From positions 103,012-167,011 of the forward strand of contig JAPTJF010000083.1 of the NCBI GenBank assembly GCA_029339195.1: a stretch of 64,000 nt of DNA, given 5' to 3'. Shown here piece by piece: positions 1-9,073 of the stretch. The position numbers and the translations under genes were made by a program. This DNA is from Micractinium sp. NFX-FRZ (Eukaryota > Chlorophyta > Trebouxiophyceae > Chlorellales > Chlorellaceae). A model generated the notes under the pieces. That model saw only the letters and a list, made by a program, of their open reading frames with translations, was not told the origin of the DNA and did not search any database. The stretch's first letter is position 1. Each line of letters starts with the position of its first letter.

Positions 1-59
1 CGACGCCCGCCTGCTTCCCCTCGCTCAATCCCCCTTGCACCCCTCCTGCCACCCAGCAG

Positions 60-186
60 GTGGGACTTCAAGACGGGCAACCAGCTGAAGCTGGTGCAGA
101 AGAAGGTGTGGCGGCGGTGCGACACCAAGACACAGTCCTGGACTGCCAACAGCAAGTGGCAGTACCGCAACTTCACGATGTGCTAA
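60..186 (+). CDS. 3' terminal exon of a Cys-containing protein, 5' part outside the window
   Basis: Only the last exon is present. It follows a pyrimidine-rich stretch and a CAG acceptor at 57-59, with base 60 completing a split codon, and runs 41 codons to TAA at 184-186. The peptide is basic and aromatic (WDFKTGNQLKL near its start, KWQYRNFTMC at its end). I do not recognise the family. The adjacent gene is an expansin-like wall protein, and the W/K/C-rich composition would fit a secreted protein, but that is inference. Decayed pieces with a similar SDGKW signature follow downstream at 239-328 and 770-907, which supports this being the true gene end and the later pieces being copies. Confidence 0.55.
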
Positions 187-238
187 CCTGGCCACACCTG
201 AGGGAAGGGATGCACTGCCAAACACGCACTTCTGGGCC

Positions 239-328
239 TCCTCCGATGGCAAATGGAAGTATTGCACTGCTGACCACCTGCAGCGCTGCGCCACCGGCAT
301 GCATCACCGTGGCCTGCACAGATTTTGA
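239..328 (+). pseudogene. Decayed copy of a Cys-rich terminal segment (SDGKWKYC)
   Basis: An open segment with SDGKWKYC ends at TGA 326-328. It lies 50 bases after the stop of the preceding exon and resembles that exon's KWQY end. It has no clear acceptor of its own. It is read as a tandem, decayed copy rather than a separate gene. Confidence 0.35.
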
Positions 329-358
329 AGGTATCGCTATGTATACATAGCGATACCT
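329..358. repeat. Perfect 30-bp palindrome
   Basis: Bases 329-358 equal their own reverse complement, with no spacer and the centre between 343 and 344 (core TATGTATACATA). It is AT-rich in a GC-rich region and lies just past a decayed coding copy. It could extrude as a cruciform or be a dimeric protein site. Function unknown. Confidence 0.9.
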
Positions 359-447
359 ACGTAGCTAACTTACTAATCGGGTATCGCACTGTTGACGTTA
401 TGCTGACCACCGACCTGCATCATCCCGGGACTCCACAGCAACTGATA

Positions 448-474
448 TTCAAGGTTAATACCCATAACCTTGAA
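448..474. repeat. Hairpin with 10-bp perfect arms
   Basis: TTCAAGGTTA at 448-457 pairs perfectly with TAACCTTGAA at 465-474 around a 7-base loop. The surroundings are unusually AT-rich. It may be a transcript-end structure or a remnant of a small inverted-repeat element. Confidence 0.75.
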
Positions 475-769
475 ATTTTCTGACCACAGAAGAGGCATGG
501 ACATGATTAACAACAAACTCGACCATATTAACAGCCTGCGACCCTGCTCTAAGTGCACTCACCCACCCTCCAGCTCACCCCGCTCAACTCTGGCCCCTCC
601 TCTGTGCCCCACATGGGTCAGGGATCCACTTCCAAAACCATTTACGTATACACCCTATGTAATATGACCACGCCCTCACACAAATCAAACCCACAGCCCG
701 TGGGTCGGCTAGGGAGCCCCAAGCCATTGACAGCCGCACCCGCTGCGCCTGCTGTGGTATCCTCGTCAG

Positions 770-907
770 CCTTGGTGCCACCCCGCCACGTGCGCCCGTT
801 TCAAGCAAACCCGCCAGCGCAAGTGTATGTTTCGCGTGCACTTCGCTTGCGGTCCTCACAGACAGCAGTTGTGCGCTGGTTCTGATGGGAAGTGGGTTTT
901 TTACTAG
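770..907 (+). pseudogene. Second decayed Cys-rich terminal copy (CAGSDGKWVFY)
   Basis: The frame through TGC at 791 reads a Cys-rich stretch (CARFKQTRQRKC, HFACGPHRQQLCAGSDGKW) and stops at TAG 905-907. It shares SDGKW plus an aromatic with 239-328. Cys spacing suggests real protein ancestry, but no start or upstream exon is visible. It may be the last exon of an unresolved gene instead of a relic. Confidence 0.35.
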
Positions 908-1502
908 GCGTTTGATGGTGCCACATGGGAGATGCTTTGGCTCAGGGGGAGTGGTGCACATGGCACAGGAGGTGGGGGTGGGAGGATGGGGCGCAAGAGA
1001 TGATATGATGGGTGTGAGCTTGTGTGATGTGAATGGGGTGGGTAGGAGGGCGGCGGGTGTTGCATTTAAAGCGGAGCAACAGGGGTGGCGCGACTGGGGC
1101 TTGGCCCGGCAAAAGAATATGTACGAAGAAGAGGTTAGGGAAGTGAGGGAGGGAGGTAGCAAGGGATACGGGGGCTGAGGGAGCTGCTGACTGGGGGGCC
1201 AAGAGTTATTGGTGACCGCATTGGGCAGCCGTCCCGGAAACGGTTTCATGAACTGGCGCTGAGCGATGCAGCATACGAGAGGCTGGGCTGGGCGTCGCCG
1301 CCAGCCGCAGCCCACTGGCCACCTGTGCAGTGCGCTAGGATTAAGACTCTTCTCTTAATAAGAATTAAGACTCTATTCTTAATAAGAGTCCACAAGCTAG
1401 CTGGCCCCCAAGTGCAGGGGAAGCTGGAGGCACGCAGTAACACCTGCTGCGCCAAGCATCTGCTTCTTTCTTTATTGATGCCTTCTTCTTCTTCTTCTTG
1501 CC
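908..1502. other. Intergenic stretch between Cys-rich relics and the expansin-like stop
   Basis: G-rich, low-complexity sequence with no supported gene. A 243-codon reading frame on the minus strand has proline/serine-rich shadow composition and no splice or family support. The end of the stretch holds the AT-rich tandem hairpin at 1339-1390, about 110 bases downstream of the expansin-like stop. Confidence 0.5.
1339..1390. repeat. Tandem AT-rich repeat with hairpin potential
   Basis: Two near-identical units of about 23 bases, each containing TTAAGACTCT then CTTAATAAG, lie side by side. The second unit forms a small stem (GACTCT with AGAGTC). It is in the 3' flank of the minus-strand expansin-like gene. 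A similar GACTC hairpin lies upstream of that gene at 4283-4315. Confidence 0.7.
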
Positions 1503-4240
1503 CTAAAACTGTATGGGCAGCTCCTGCCCCCACCATATGTCGGTCAGCTGCATCGTCCTCACGTTGCCCCGGTCGCTGGTGATGGCCAGCGTGTGACCCA
1601 GCCCCTTGTTGAACAGGCCCTCGTGCACCCAGAAGCCCCACCTGCAATGCAAGGAATGGGAGGCAAAGGGGCGAACAGAGCCGACATGTCAAGACCAGCT
1701 GCAGCACACACGTGTTCACGCTGCCCAGAGTGATGCCACCGCCACACGCTGCGCCGCCTGCTGTGCCCCGCTGCAACCCGCCCCACACTGCCCACCCTGC
1801 ACAACGCACTGACCACAGCGGGCGCATCGGCTGCCAGAGCCCTTCTGCATGGCGCCGGATGGCATTACTAGGCCATCAGTCTACACTGTTCCAGTCCCGC
1901 CCATCACCTGTCCAGCTTTCAAGCTGCCTTGCTGTTGATGAAAACATGATCATAGGTTCTACTGAGCTTGCTGAGGCGGGGTTGCACAATAACCCAACAC
2001 CAGCTTGCTCACCCCCGGCCCCGCCACCCTCACGCCTCCAGCTTCAGCGCCTCCCTGTTGATGGAACCATTGAGGCAGGTCCGGCCCACCTTTTGCAGGG
2101 GAGCATGCACCAAGACCTGACGCTGTCCCCCACCCTTCCACCCTCCCTCTCCCCACACACGCGCCCCCTCACGTGTCCAGCTTGAGCGCCTTGCCGTTGA
2201 TGGACACCTTGGCGATGGGCTCTGCGCTGTTGTACAGGAAGATGGCCTGCCAGTACTTGTTGCCGTCCTTCACCTTGGGCTCCAGCTGCACTCAAGAGGA
2301 GGGGGGCCAGCTCGGCTTTCGTGTTGAGGGTGAGGAAGGGGGGGATGGGAGAGGGCCATTGTCTCGTTGCGTTCCGTCCCCTTGGGGCTGTTTAAAGGGA
2401 TTTAGAGGCCGGTTTAGAGGGGCTGTTTGAAGGGGATGCCCCCCTGGAACAGCAGCTTGCGTGCGGTGAGGGGCCGCCCCAGCACTGCCTTGTTTATACA
2501 TCGCTCTGCCCCTTATCTGGCAACCGCCCCCCCCACCCTCCCCGCCGCCAGCGGCCCCCACCTTGATGCCCCCCTGGAACAGGGGTTTGCAGGAGGTGAA
2601 TGACCACTCGATGGCCACCCGGTCGGGCGGCAGCCCCGTCATCTCCAAAAAGGCGGGGTCGGAAAAGTCGATGTCCCCACGCTTGCAGGTGGGGCACCTG
2701 GGGGGGGGATTGAGGGTTGTGTGTGTGTGTGTGCGGGGGGGGGGGGGACCCAGGGGAAGGGCTGATAAATCACTGGTCCATGCAGTGCGCCCCCTCGCCT
2801 CCCCCAGCCCCCCTGGCCCCCTCTGGAAACCAGGACTACATGTTTGCATGCACCGTGGCAGCACTCACTGGTCGATGAAGTGCACCGCCACCCACTTCCC
2901 CCGGACTTTGCAGCGCGGGTCCACGCAGCGCGCCATGGCGCACTTGCCGCACTGCAGGCCGCCCTCCCACTGCAGCGGGGGAGGCCGAAAGGCCGTGGCA
3001 CATTGGAGGGTGGGTTGGGAAGCACTGGAGTTGGGCTAACTCACTGCGCCTGCCGGTTGCCACGCCATGAGTGGCAGCATAGCCTAGATGGCAGCATAAG
3101 CCCCACTAGATGCCCAGCCTCCCAGCCAACAATCAACCCCCGCCCCCCGACTCTTCCCGCCCACACAACCCGCCCGCCCACCCACCATTTGGATGTTGAT
3201 GGCGGCAAAGTAGACCTTCTGCCAGGGGGACAGCCCCTGCCATGGGTAGGCGCACGAAAAGATGAGGCTGGAGGCCGGCTTGGCATAGCTGGTGCCCTGT
3301 GCCCTGAACAACGTGCCAATCGGCGTGAGGCCGCCGCTGGCGCCGGGAGGCGGACTGGCGCGCACGACGGGCGGCGGCGGGCTGAGCCACACGGTCGGCG
3401 GCGGCGGGCTGGGGCTGGGCCAAACGGTGGGCGGGGCCGGGCTGAGCACGGGGGGAGGCGGGGGGCTGCGCATGGGTAGCGGCGGGGGGCTGAGCTTGGG
3501 CGGTGGGGGGCTGGGGCTCAGCTTGGGCGGGTGCGGCGGCGGTGGTGGGCTCAGGCTGGTTTTGGGAGGCGGCGGTGGCGGCGGCGGCCTCCGCACGAGC
3601 GGTGGGGAGCGCTTTGGGGGCGGGGGGCTGGGGCGCAGGGACGGCGGTGGCGGGCTGGGCGAGGTCTGCGCTCCAGCTGGGTTGCTGCACACCCACGTCC
3701 CGCCCATGGGCCGGGTCCGCCTGTATCCCACGTGACTGCAGGCACCAGGACATGAAGGGTGAATGGGTGGAGGGATGCTTTGTTTCAAGGTTGCCACAAG
3801 CCAGGTTGAGATGGCAATGAATGACATGCAGGGCACCACCATGCACCACCAGAGTGGCCTGGCGGTTGAATGTGTGCCCAAGCCGCTGGGCTGAATAGAG
3901 AGGGCAGCCAGCGGGGCTCACCACAGCATGCACCCAGATCTCTCGGTGCAGACTTTGCAGTTTGGCACCAGAGACTCGCAATCGCTTGTTAGGCCGGCCT
4001 CAACCTGTCCTGCAACTAGAGATGGTGGGGAGCGGCGGCACGGGCGGCGGCGGTGAGCCGAGGACGAGGGCTGCTGCGGCGGCTCTGCCCGTGATCGCAA
4101 GTCTGTAGAGGCGATCGCGAAGCCGGATGGCGGATTGGAGACCGCAGCAACTGCGGGCATGCACATCTGGGCCGCGCACCGAAAGTTGACGCCCAGAGCG
4201 CCAGGGCCACAGCCCACAGCGCTGCGTTCCACGCCCTCAT
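1503..4240 (-). CDS. Expansin-like secreted wall protein with Cys-rich and proline-rich N-terminal regions
   Basis: Exons (minus): 4240-4180, 4102-3922, 3735-3186, 2969-2869, 2697-2562, 2285-2173, 1641-1503; 426 aa, all phases closing. Residues 1-20 are a signal peptide (MRAWNAALWAVALALWAS). A Cys-rich module follows (CKVCTERSGCMLC, then HVGY across a splice), then a SPPPP-rich linker at about 110-225. A double-psi beta-barrel with CGKCAMARC, CPTC and GDIDFS follows, the last holding the Asp conserved in expansins. The end resembles the second expansin domain (KYWQAIFLYN, WWGQELPIQF). Expansins loosen walls without hydrolysis. The Pro-rich linker recalls algal hydroxyproline-rich glycoproteins. 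The 77-nt first intron is the least certain part. Decayed exon copies lie in the introns. Confidence 0.8.
1908..2080 (-). repeat. Two decayed copies of the exon edge at 2173 (echoes)
   Basis: The sequence around the donor of exon 2285-2173 (plus strand GTCCAGCTTGAGCGCC, then GTTGATGGA) recurs at about 2036-2080 and, more degraded, at 1908-1968. Both lie inside the following intron. Neither keeps an open, in-frame exon. Confidence 0.7.
2435..2471 (-). repeat. Echo of the exon edge at 2562
   Basis: GATGCCCCCCTGGAACAG occurs at 2435 and again at 2565, where it encodes the end of the GDIDFS exon next to its donor. The copy lies about 130 bases into the downstream intron. Confidence 0.75.
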
Positions 4241-4685
4241 GGCTAAGAGCTAGGTGCCGCAGAGTTCTATACTAAAATTCAAGACTCGATCTTGACTCGA
4301 CTTCAAGATAGAGTCGGCGGCCACTCGTCAAACCCGCCCAGGTGCCTGTAAGCAGCCGCAGATCCATGAAACAGGTGGTGGGTTGGCCTTCAATTTGCGC
4401 CCCGCGGCCAGTTCCCCCCATCCGCCAAACCCACTGCTGAGCTGGCGCCCCCGCCGGCTTCCCTCCCACCTTGCGCCCACCCCGTTGGTGCTTCTCACGA
4501 CGCTTGCAAAGAAACCGCGTGCAGCTCATAACAGGGCACGGCAGGCGCTACAATCACCGAAACCGGGATACACAGCCGTGGCGCGCAGCCGGCCCTACGT
4601 TGTCAGCTGTTGTCCGTGACCTCAGGCTTCCAAGAGTTCTGCCAGCACCTCAGCGGGGCTCCTCCCCGCCTCTCTCTCCAGCACT
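4241..4685. other. Intergenic: expansin-like 5' flank and phosphatase 3' flank, with hairpin
   Basis: No gene is seen. Both neighbours are on the minus strand, so this holds the promoter of the expansin-like gene and the 3' end of the phosphatase. At 4283-4315 arms of 13 bases (GACTCGATCTTGA and TCAAGATAGAGTC, 12 of 13 pairing) flank a 7-base loop, 43 bases upstream of the expansin-like ATG. Confidence 0.55.
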
Positions 4686-7600
4686 TCAACCAGCTTGTCC
4701 TTCAGACGGCTGGCGGCTGAACTCGTCACAGTGGCAGATGAGCTGGTGCATCTCCTTCTGCTGCTGGCTGCGGGGGCGGAAGAGGGAGGGGGGATGCAGG
4801 TGGGGGCCGGTTGGTGGGGGTGGGTTGCGAGAGTACCGGCACAAAAGGCAAGCAAGCGAGTGGGCAGCCCCTGCCACAGAATGCCGGACGCAGGGCGCAG
4901 CTCCTGCGCCGGCGGCGGTCACAAACAAATGGCGCCAGCTGCCAGTCCTGGCTGATCACCGCCACGCTGCTGCTCAGCCAGCAAGTGTGTAAGGTAGGCA
5001 GGCAGGGAGGGCGGGCTTTCAGAGCCCTGGCACGTCAGAGCGGAGGCCCTGCCCTCCCAGCCCACCTGTGGTGCTGCACAACCTTGGTGCCATCCTCCTG
5101 CCTGATCCACGTCGTGCTGCAGCAGGGCACAGGCAGGGGGGGCAAGGTAGGGAAGGGAGTCCAGGTGGCGCCAGAGGGCTCCCCTCCTGAGTGCAGTGCT
5201 TTCTCACGCTGCACATCACACCACCGCCTGCTCTCACATCGGCACACTCACACACACACAACCACACACACGCCGCCCATCTGCTACAAGCCCGCTCTCA
5301 CCTCTCTGAGGTGTCTTGCCCCATGCGCAGCTCGATGACGCGGGCGCCGCGCAGCCAGCCCTCGGGGGGCCCGTACCCGCCGTACCCGCTCTTGCGCCCG
5401 TAGGCCAGCCTGCGCGGGTGGCGATGCGGTTCAGCTGCTTTGGCACATGTGAGGGGAGGGCCAGGGAAGTGTTGCAGGAGCAAAGCGCGTGGCATGGCAT
5501 TACGCTTGCTGCGTGCTCTGCGCCCCCAGCGCACCCGCCCATGTGAGCCAAGTGCTGCCTCTCGTGCCTCCCAGCATGCCCTCGATTATTTCCTCTCTCA
5601 AAGTTCGTCTTTTTTGTGGTTGTTGTGGAAAGAAGAACCTGGTTATGCTCCCAGCAGCACACACAGTCTCTCACCTCACGCCGTCCATCATCCCTAGATA
5701 GTCGTTGTTGTGGTCGTGCTGCAGTGTTGGAGAGGTGGGAGGACAGACACATCGTTGTTACAGCTTGCAGGTACTGTGCTCACGGCCTTGCGTCACCCCC
5801 ATGTACTCATTGTTGTGGTGTGGCGTGCTGCAAGGTGGGGTGACGCACGACGTGGAGTTGTTGAATGGAGGGGCGTCGCAGCAGCGGGCGCGGCAGGCGA
5901 CAAGCCAAACGGGCTGTACCAACAGCGGCAGGCGCCGGTTTCTGCGCCATGCCGTTTGCCACCCTTTCCCCTGCCCCGCCCGCCACTCACTCCTGAGTAG
6001 ATTGCATTCATGCCGATCGCCCTGCACGGCAGGCACGCCGCGCAAGCAGTGTGTGTGGGGAAAGCAATTGCATAAGGCACAGGGAATGCAGCGGATGGTG
6101 CCGCTGCGTCGCTCTGCTCATGGCCCAGAGAGAGCGCAGCTGCAGGGGATTGTGAGGGCATGTGCATGGAAGCATGCAGAAGACATGTGCACAGCCTGGG
6201 TCGGCACCAGCTGCGGCGGCCAGCCCACCAGCCAGCCTACCTACAGAGCCACCTGCCAACTGCCAGCATGGCAACAAAGTGACTAGAGTGGAGGGGACTC
6301 GAAACTAGATGCTGCATCTCACCGGGCTAAGCTGAACAGTCCAGTGTCCCGTGCAGAGCAGGCCACATCCTCCTGCTTCCGCCCCACCGTGGGCACATCC
6401 GCCCACACCTCCGTGAACTGAGGCGAGGGGTCATGGGGTGGGGCGGGAAGGGCGGGTCGGTCAGGACGGGGCGGGGCTGCAGGGGTGGCCATGCAGCCTT
6501 GGCAAGCTTGCCAAGCAGGAGTTTGTGCGCAAAGGGCGGGGCAGGACACACACGCGGGGTATTGGGCTGGTGCCAGCAGCAGGGCGCATGCGGCAGCATG
6601 CACTCGGGCGCATGCGGCAGGGCAGGCACCTGGGGTATGGGGATGTGGACAAAGGCGAGGGATGGCGCCCGGGGGAGGCTGTGGGCGGTGCCGTTGAGCC
6701 AGGCCAGGGTGTCGTCGGCCACGCAGCCCCTGCAATGCAGGCAGCAAGGACATGTGAACATTAGATGCAGCAATGCGGTATGTGAGTCTGGCAGTGGCCA
6801 GCCCAGCCAAGCCAGACTGTGTGAGGCCAGAAAGCCCCGCAGGCACGAGAGCGAGGGCCGCGGTCGAAGGGATGAGAAGTGGCAGCAGGAGCAGCACAGA
6901 GAGCTGCGGGGTGCCCATTCTCACAAATGAATGAGCCTCTCCCTTTGCAGCCGCCCAGCCCACACACCGCCCAGCCTTGCCTCTGCTCACTGCGCCGCAA
7001 CGTTGCACCGCCTCCACCCACCACACTCCAACCCGCCAAACACATGCACAGCCCCTACGCCTGCGCCTCACCAGCCAAACATGAGCGGCGGGCAGGTGCG
7101 GTCCATTGAATCCAGCAGCCACACACGGGCAGCAGGCCCGTCCCCTCCCGCCGCCGCACCACTACTGCCGCCACCTCTACCGCCGCCCCTGCTGCCGCTG
7201 CTGCTAGCACCGCCGCTGCCGCCAGCTGGCATGCCACCAGCTGTCAGCGGCGGGTGCACGTCGAGCCAGTAGTTGCTGGCGCCTGTGGCGGCGGCGGGCC
7301 CCTGCCGGGTGAGGCCCCAGGGCCCGCCGGTGCGCACGGCCAAGTCAATGACCTCCCGCCGGGTGAGGGGGCCCTCAGCGCTGCATCGGGGGCGCAGAGC
7401 GTGCGGGCGGGAGTGAGGTGGGCAGGTGGGCAGAGCGGAAGGAGGGAGGGTGGGTTGGTGGGCGAGAGGGCAGGCGCCAGTGGGCAGGCCCCACCGGCAA
7501 AGCTTCCCGGGTGCCCATGCATGTGCACCTTTCCTTTGTGCTCTCCCATATTAGAGCATACCCCCCTTTGTATGCTCTCCCCTTTGTATGCTCTCCCATC

Positions 7601-8626
7601 TTTCTTAGCTTCTCCGCTCACTCGTGATTCCCCAGGATGATGGCCCAAGGGTAGCCCGCCGCTCTGACGGGAGCGGTGAGCTGGTCCCAGCGCTCCTGCC
7701 ACCAGCGCGGGCGGACGCAGGCGTCGCCGCCCGGCGGGTCGGTGCTGCCGCGCCGGCACACCCAACCACTCACGAGGTCACCACTAAAGACAACCAGGTC
7801 TGGCTCCTCGGCTGCTAGCAGGGTGCGCTGCACCTGCAGGGGTGTTGCCGATGAGCAGGGCCAGGGAGGGCGGGGCAGGGCAGGGCAGGGCAGGGTGGGG
7901 TCAGGGTGGCGGGACGACGGCGGGGCCTGCAGGGTGGATGGGTTGTTGGGATGGGGATGCCACACCGGCGCCACCCGTGGGCAATGGCAGGTTGTGCTCT
8001 GGTTGAGGTCCTTGCGAGCCTTACACGCCTTGCAGGTACAGCAAGCGATGGCATGGCCTCAATGGTGCACTGCAACCAGCGAGCAGCATGCACGTGCGGG
8101 CGTGCCGCCGGCGCTCGCCAGCACGCCAGCGAGCGGCAGGCATGCAGGAGGGGCCTGATGCCCCACGCACCTCGTTGCTCATGTCGTCCAGCGTGGCGTT
8201 CATCTCCCCGTAATGGATGTCCGTGATCTGCGGGGGGGGGGGCGGGGGGGGGGGGGGCATCCAGGGGAAGGTGGTCAGAAGAAGCGTCGCGCAGCAAGGG
8301 CTAAAACGGGTCTAGAACGGGTCGTGGGGAGAGCAGGCACTTGGCACACCACGCGGGTGCCGCCGCACAAGTGGGAGATTCATCATCCCCTTGCGATCAT
8401 GTCTAGCAACCTGCAGGTCTGTGTAATGGGGTGTGCCCTGCCCCACCTGCAGAATTTTAAAAGTCCCGTCGGGTCGGAAACGCAGGCGCCCGTCGTTGGC
8501 GGCGCTGCCCCCTCCCGCCGACAGGCTGCCGCCCGCCTTGCCGTCTCGGCGCTGCAGGCTGCTCACGCACACGCCGCCGATCATTAGCACTGCCAACATC
8601 CCACGCAGCCCGATGAAGAGCTTCAT
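4686..8626 (-). CDS. Purple acid phosphatase-type metallophosphatase (plant PAP16/28/29 group)
   Basis: Exons (minus): 8626-8447, 8227-8171, 7833-7622, 7380-7072, 6729-6630, 6417-6323, 6021-5991, 5718-5675, 5409-5302, 5116-5066, 4767-4686; 422 aa. The N-terminus is a signal peptide or anchor (MKLFIGLRGMLAVLMIGG). Two-metal motifs appear in order: DIHYGE, VVFSGDLVSGW, GNHD across a splice, AFVHIPIP, and GHDHNNDY across a splice. The GRKSGYGGYGPPEGW segment near the C-terminus is typical of this subgroup. Such enzymes hydrolyse phosphate monoesters, often secreted or vacuolar and induced by phosphate lack; that regulation is family knowledge. The exon ending at 7072 carries a Gly/Ser-rich insert of about 35 residues. 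The C-terminal tail CHCDEF is unusual. Confidence 0.88.
4919..4980 (-). repeat. Echo of phosphatase exon 5116-5066
   Basis: The segment resembles the exon encoding TTWIRQEDGTKVV, with small gaps. Shared blocks include CTGATC, CACG, TGCTGC and CACAA. It lies in the last intron. Similarity is moderate, so the call is tentative. Confidence 0.45.
5777..5835 (-). repeat. Echo of the phosphatase HDHNNDY exon with both splice edges
   Basis: Read on the minus strand the copy has TTGCAG acceptor, CACGCCACACCACAACAATGA, and then a GTGAGC donor. This matches the real 44-nt exon at 5718-5675 with its CTGCAG and GTGAGA edges. An internal stop and indels make it non-functional. It lies upstream of the real exon in the same intron. 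Confidence 0.8.
7566..7596. repeat. Short tandem duplication in a phosphatase intron
   Basis: TTTGTATGCTCTCCC occurs twice in a row within the intron between exons 7833-7622 and 7380-7072. It is an intronic copy-number change with no coding content. Confidence 0.8.
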
Positions 8627-9073
8627 GGTGCCCGGTGTGAGGCAAAATTTAGGCAGGGCGCCTCCAGGGTGAGTTATCCGGCTGCCGCTACTGCAGGCTG
8701 ACACCGACCAGAGGGGCAGAGCAGGCAGGCAGTCAGGGCATGAGTCCAAAGGGAAAGGAAAAGGTTGCAGTTTTGGCGCCCAGTGCGCTGGCGATTGCAG
8801 GGTTTGATCGGTGGTTCTCTACCGACGTTTTGTTATCGCCAACAACTCCTCATTGAGAACGAGGCTCTTTCAGCAACCCTGGGGGGGAGGAGCGCTCAAG
8901 AGGCGCTATCGACGGGCGGGCGCCAGAAACCTCGGCACCTGCAGCCCGGCACTCATTGAGAGCAGCATATAACATCGCTCAAACTCTGTGGGGCAGCCCC
9001 GACAGCTGGAGCCGCTCTGCTTGAGCAGGCGCCGCCGCCGCCCCGCTACCGCTGCCACCCGGGCCCCTTCACA
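8627..9073. promoter_or_regulatory. Divergent intergenic region between phosphatase and BTB-Kelch genes
   Basis: This 447-base stretch separates two start codons pointing apart, so it should hold both promoters. A TATA-like CATATAA at 8966-8972 lies about 100 bases before the Kelch ATG. No other element is convincing. Confidence 0.45.

Noticed and set aside
329..358. Palindrome as part of a transposon end or CRISPR repeat
   Set aside because: Only one copy is visible, there is no transposase, no spacer array and no target duplication; a eukaryotic nuclear genome makes CRISPR implausible.
584..1315. 243-codon minus-strand reading frame
   Set aside because: Composition is Pro/Ser/Leu shadow of a GC-rich strand; no domain, no splice logic, and it overlaps better-supported Cys-rich pieces.
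4102..4180. A 29-base intron (4179-4151) in the expansin-like gene
   Set aside because: It also preserves frame, but is shorter than plausible spliceosomal introns; the 77-base alternative to acceptor 4103 was preferred.
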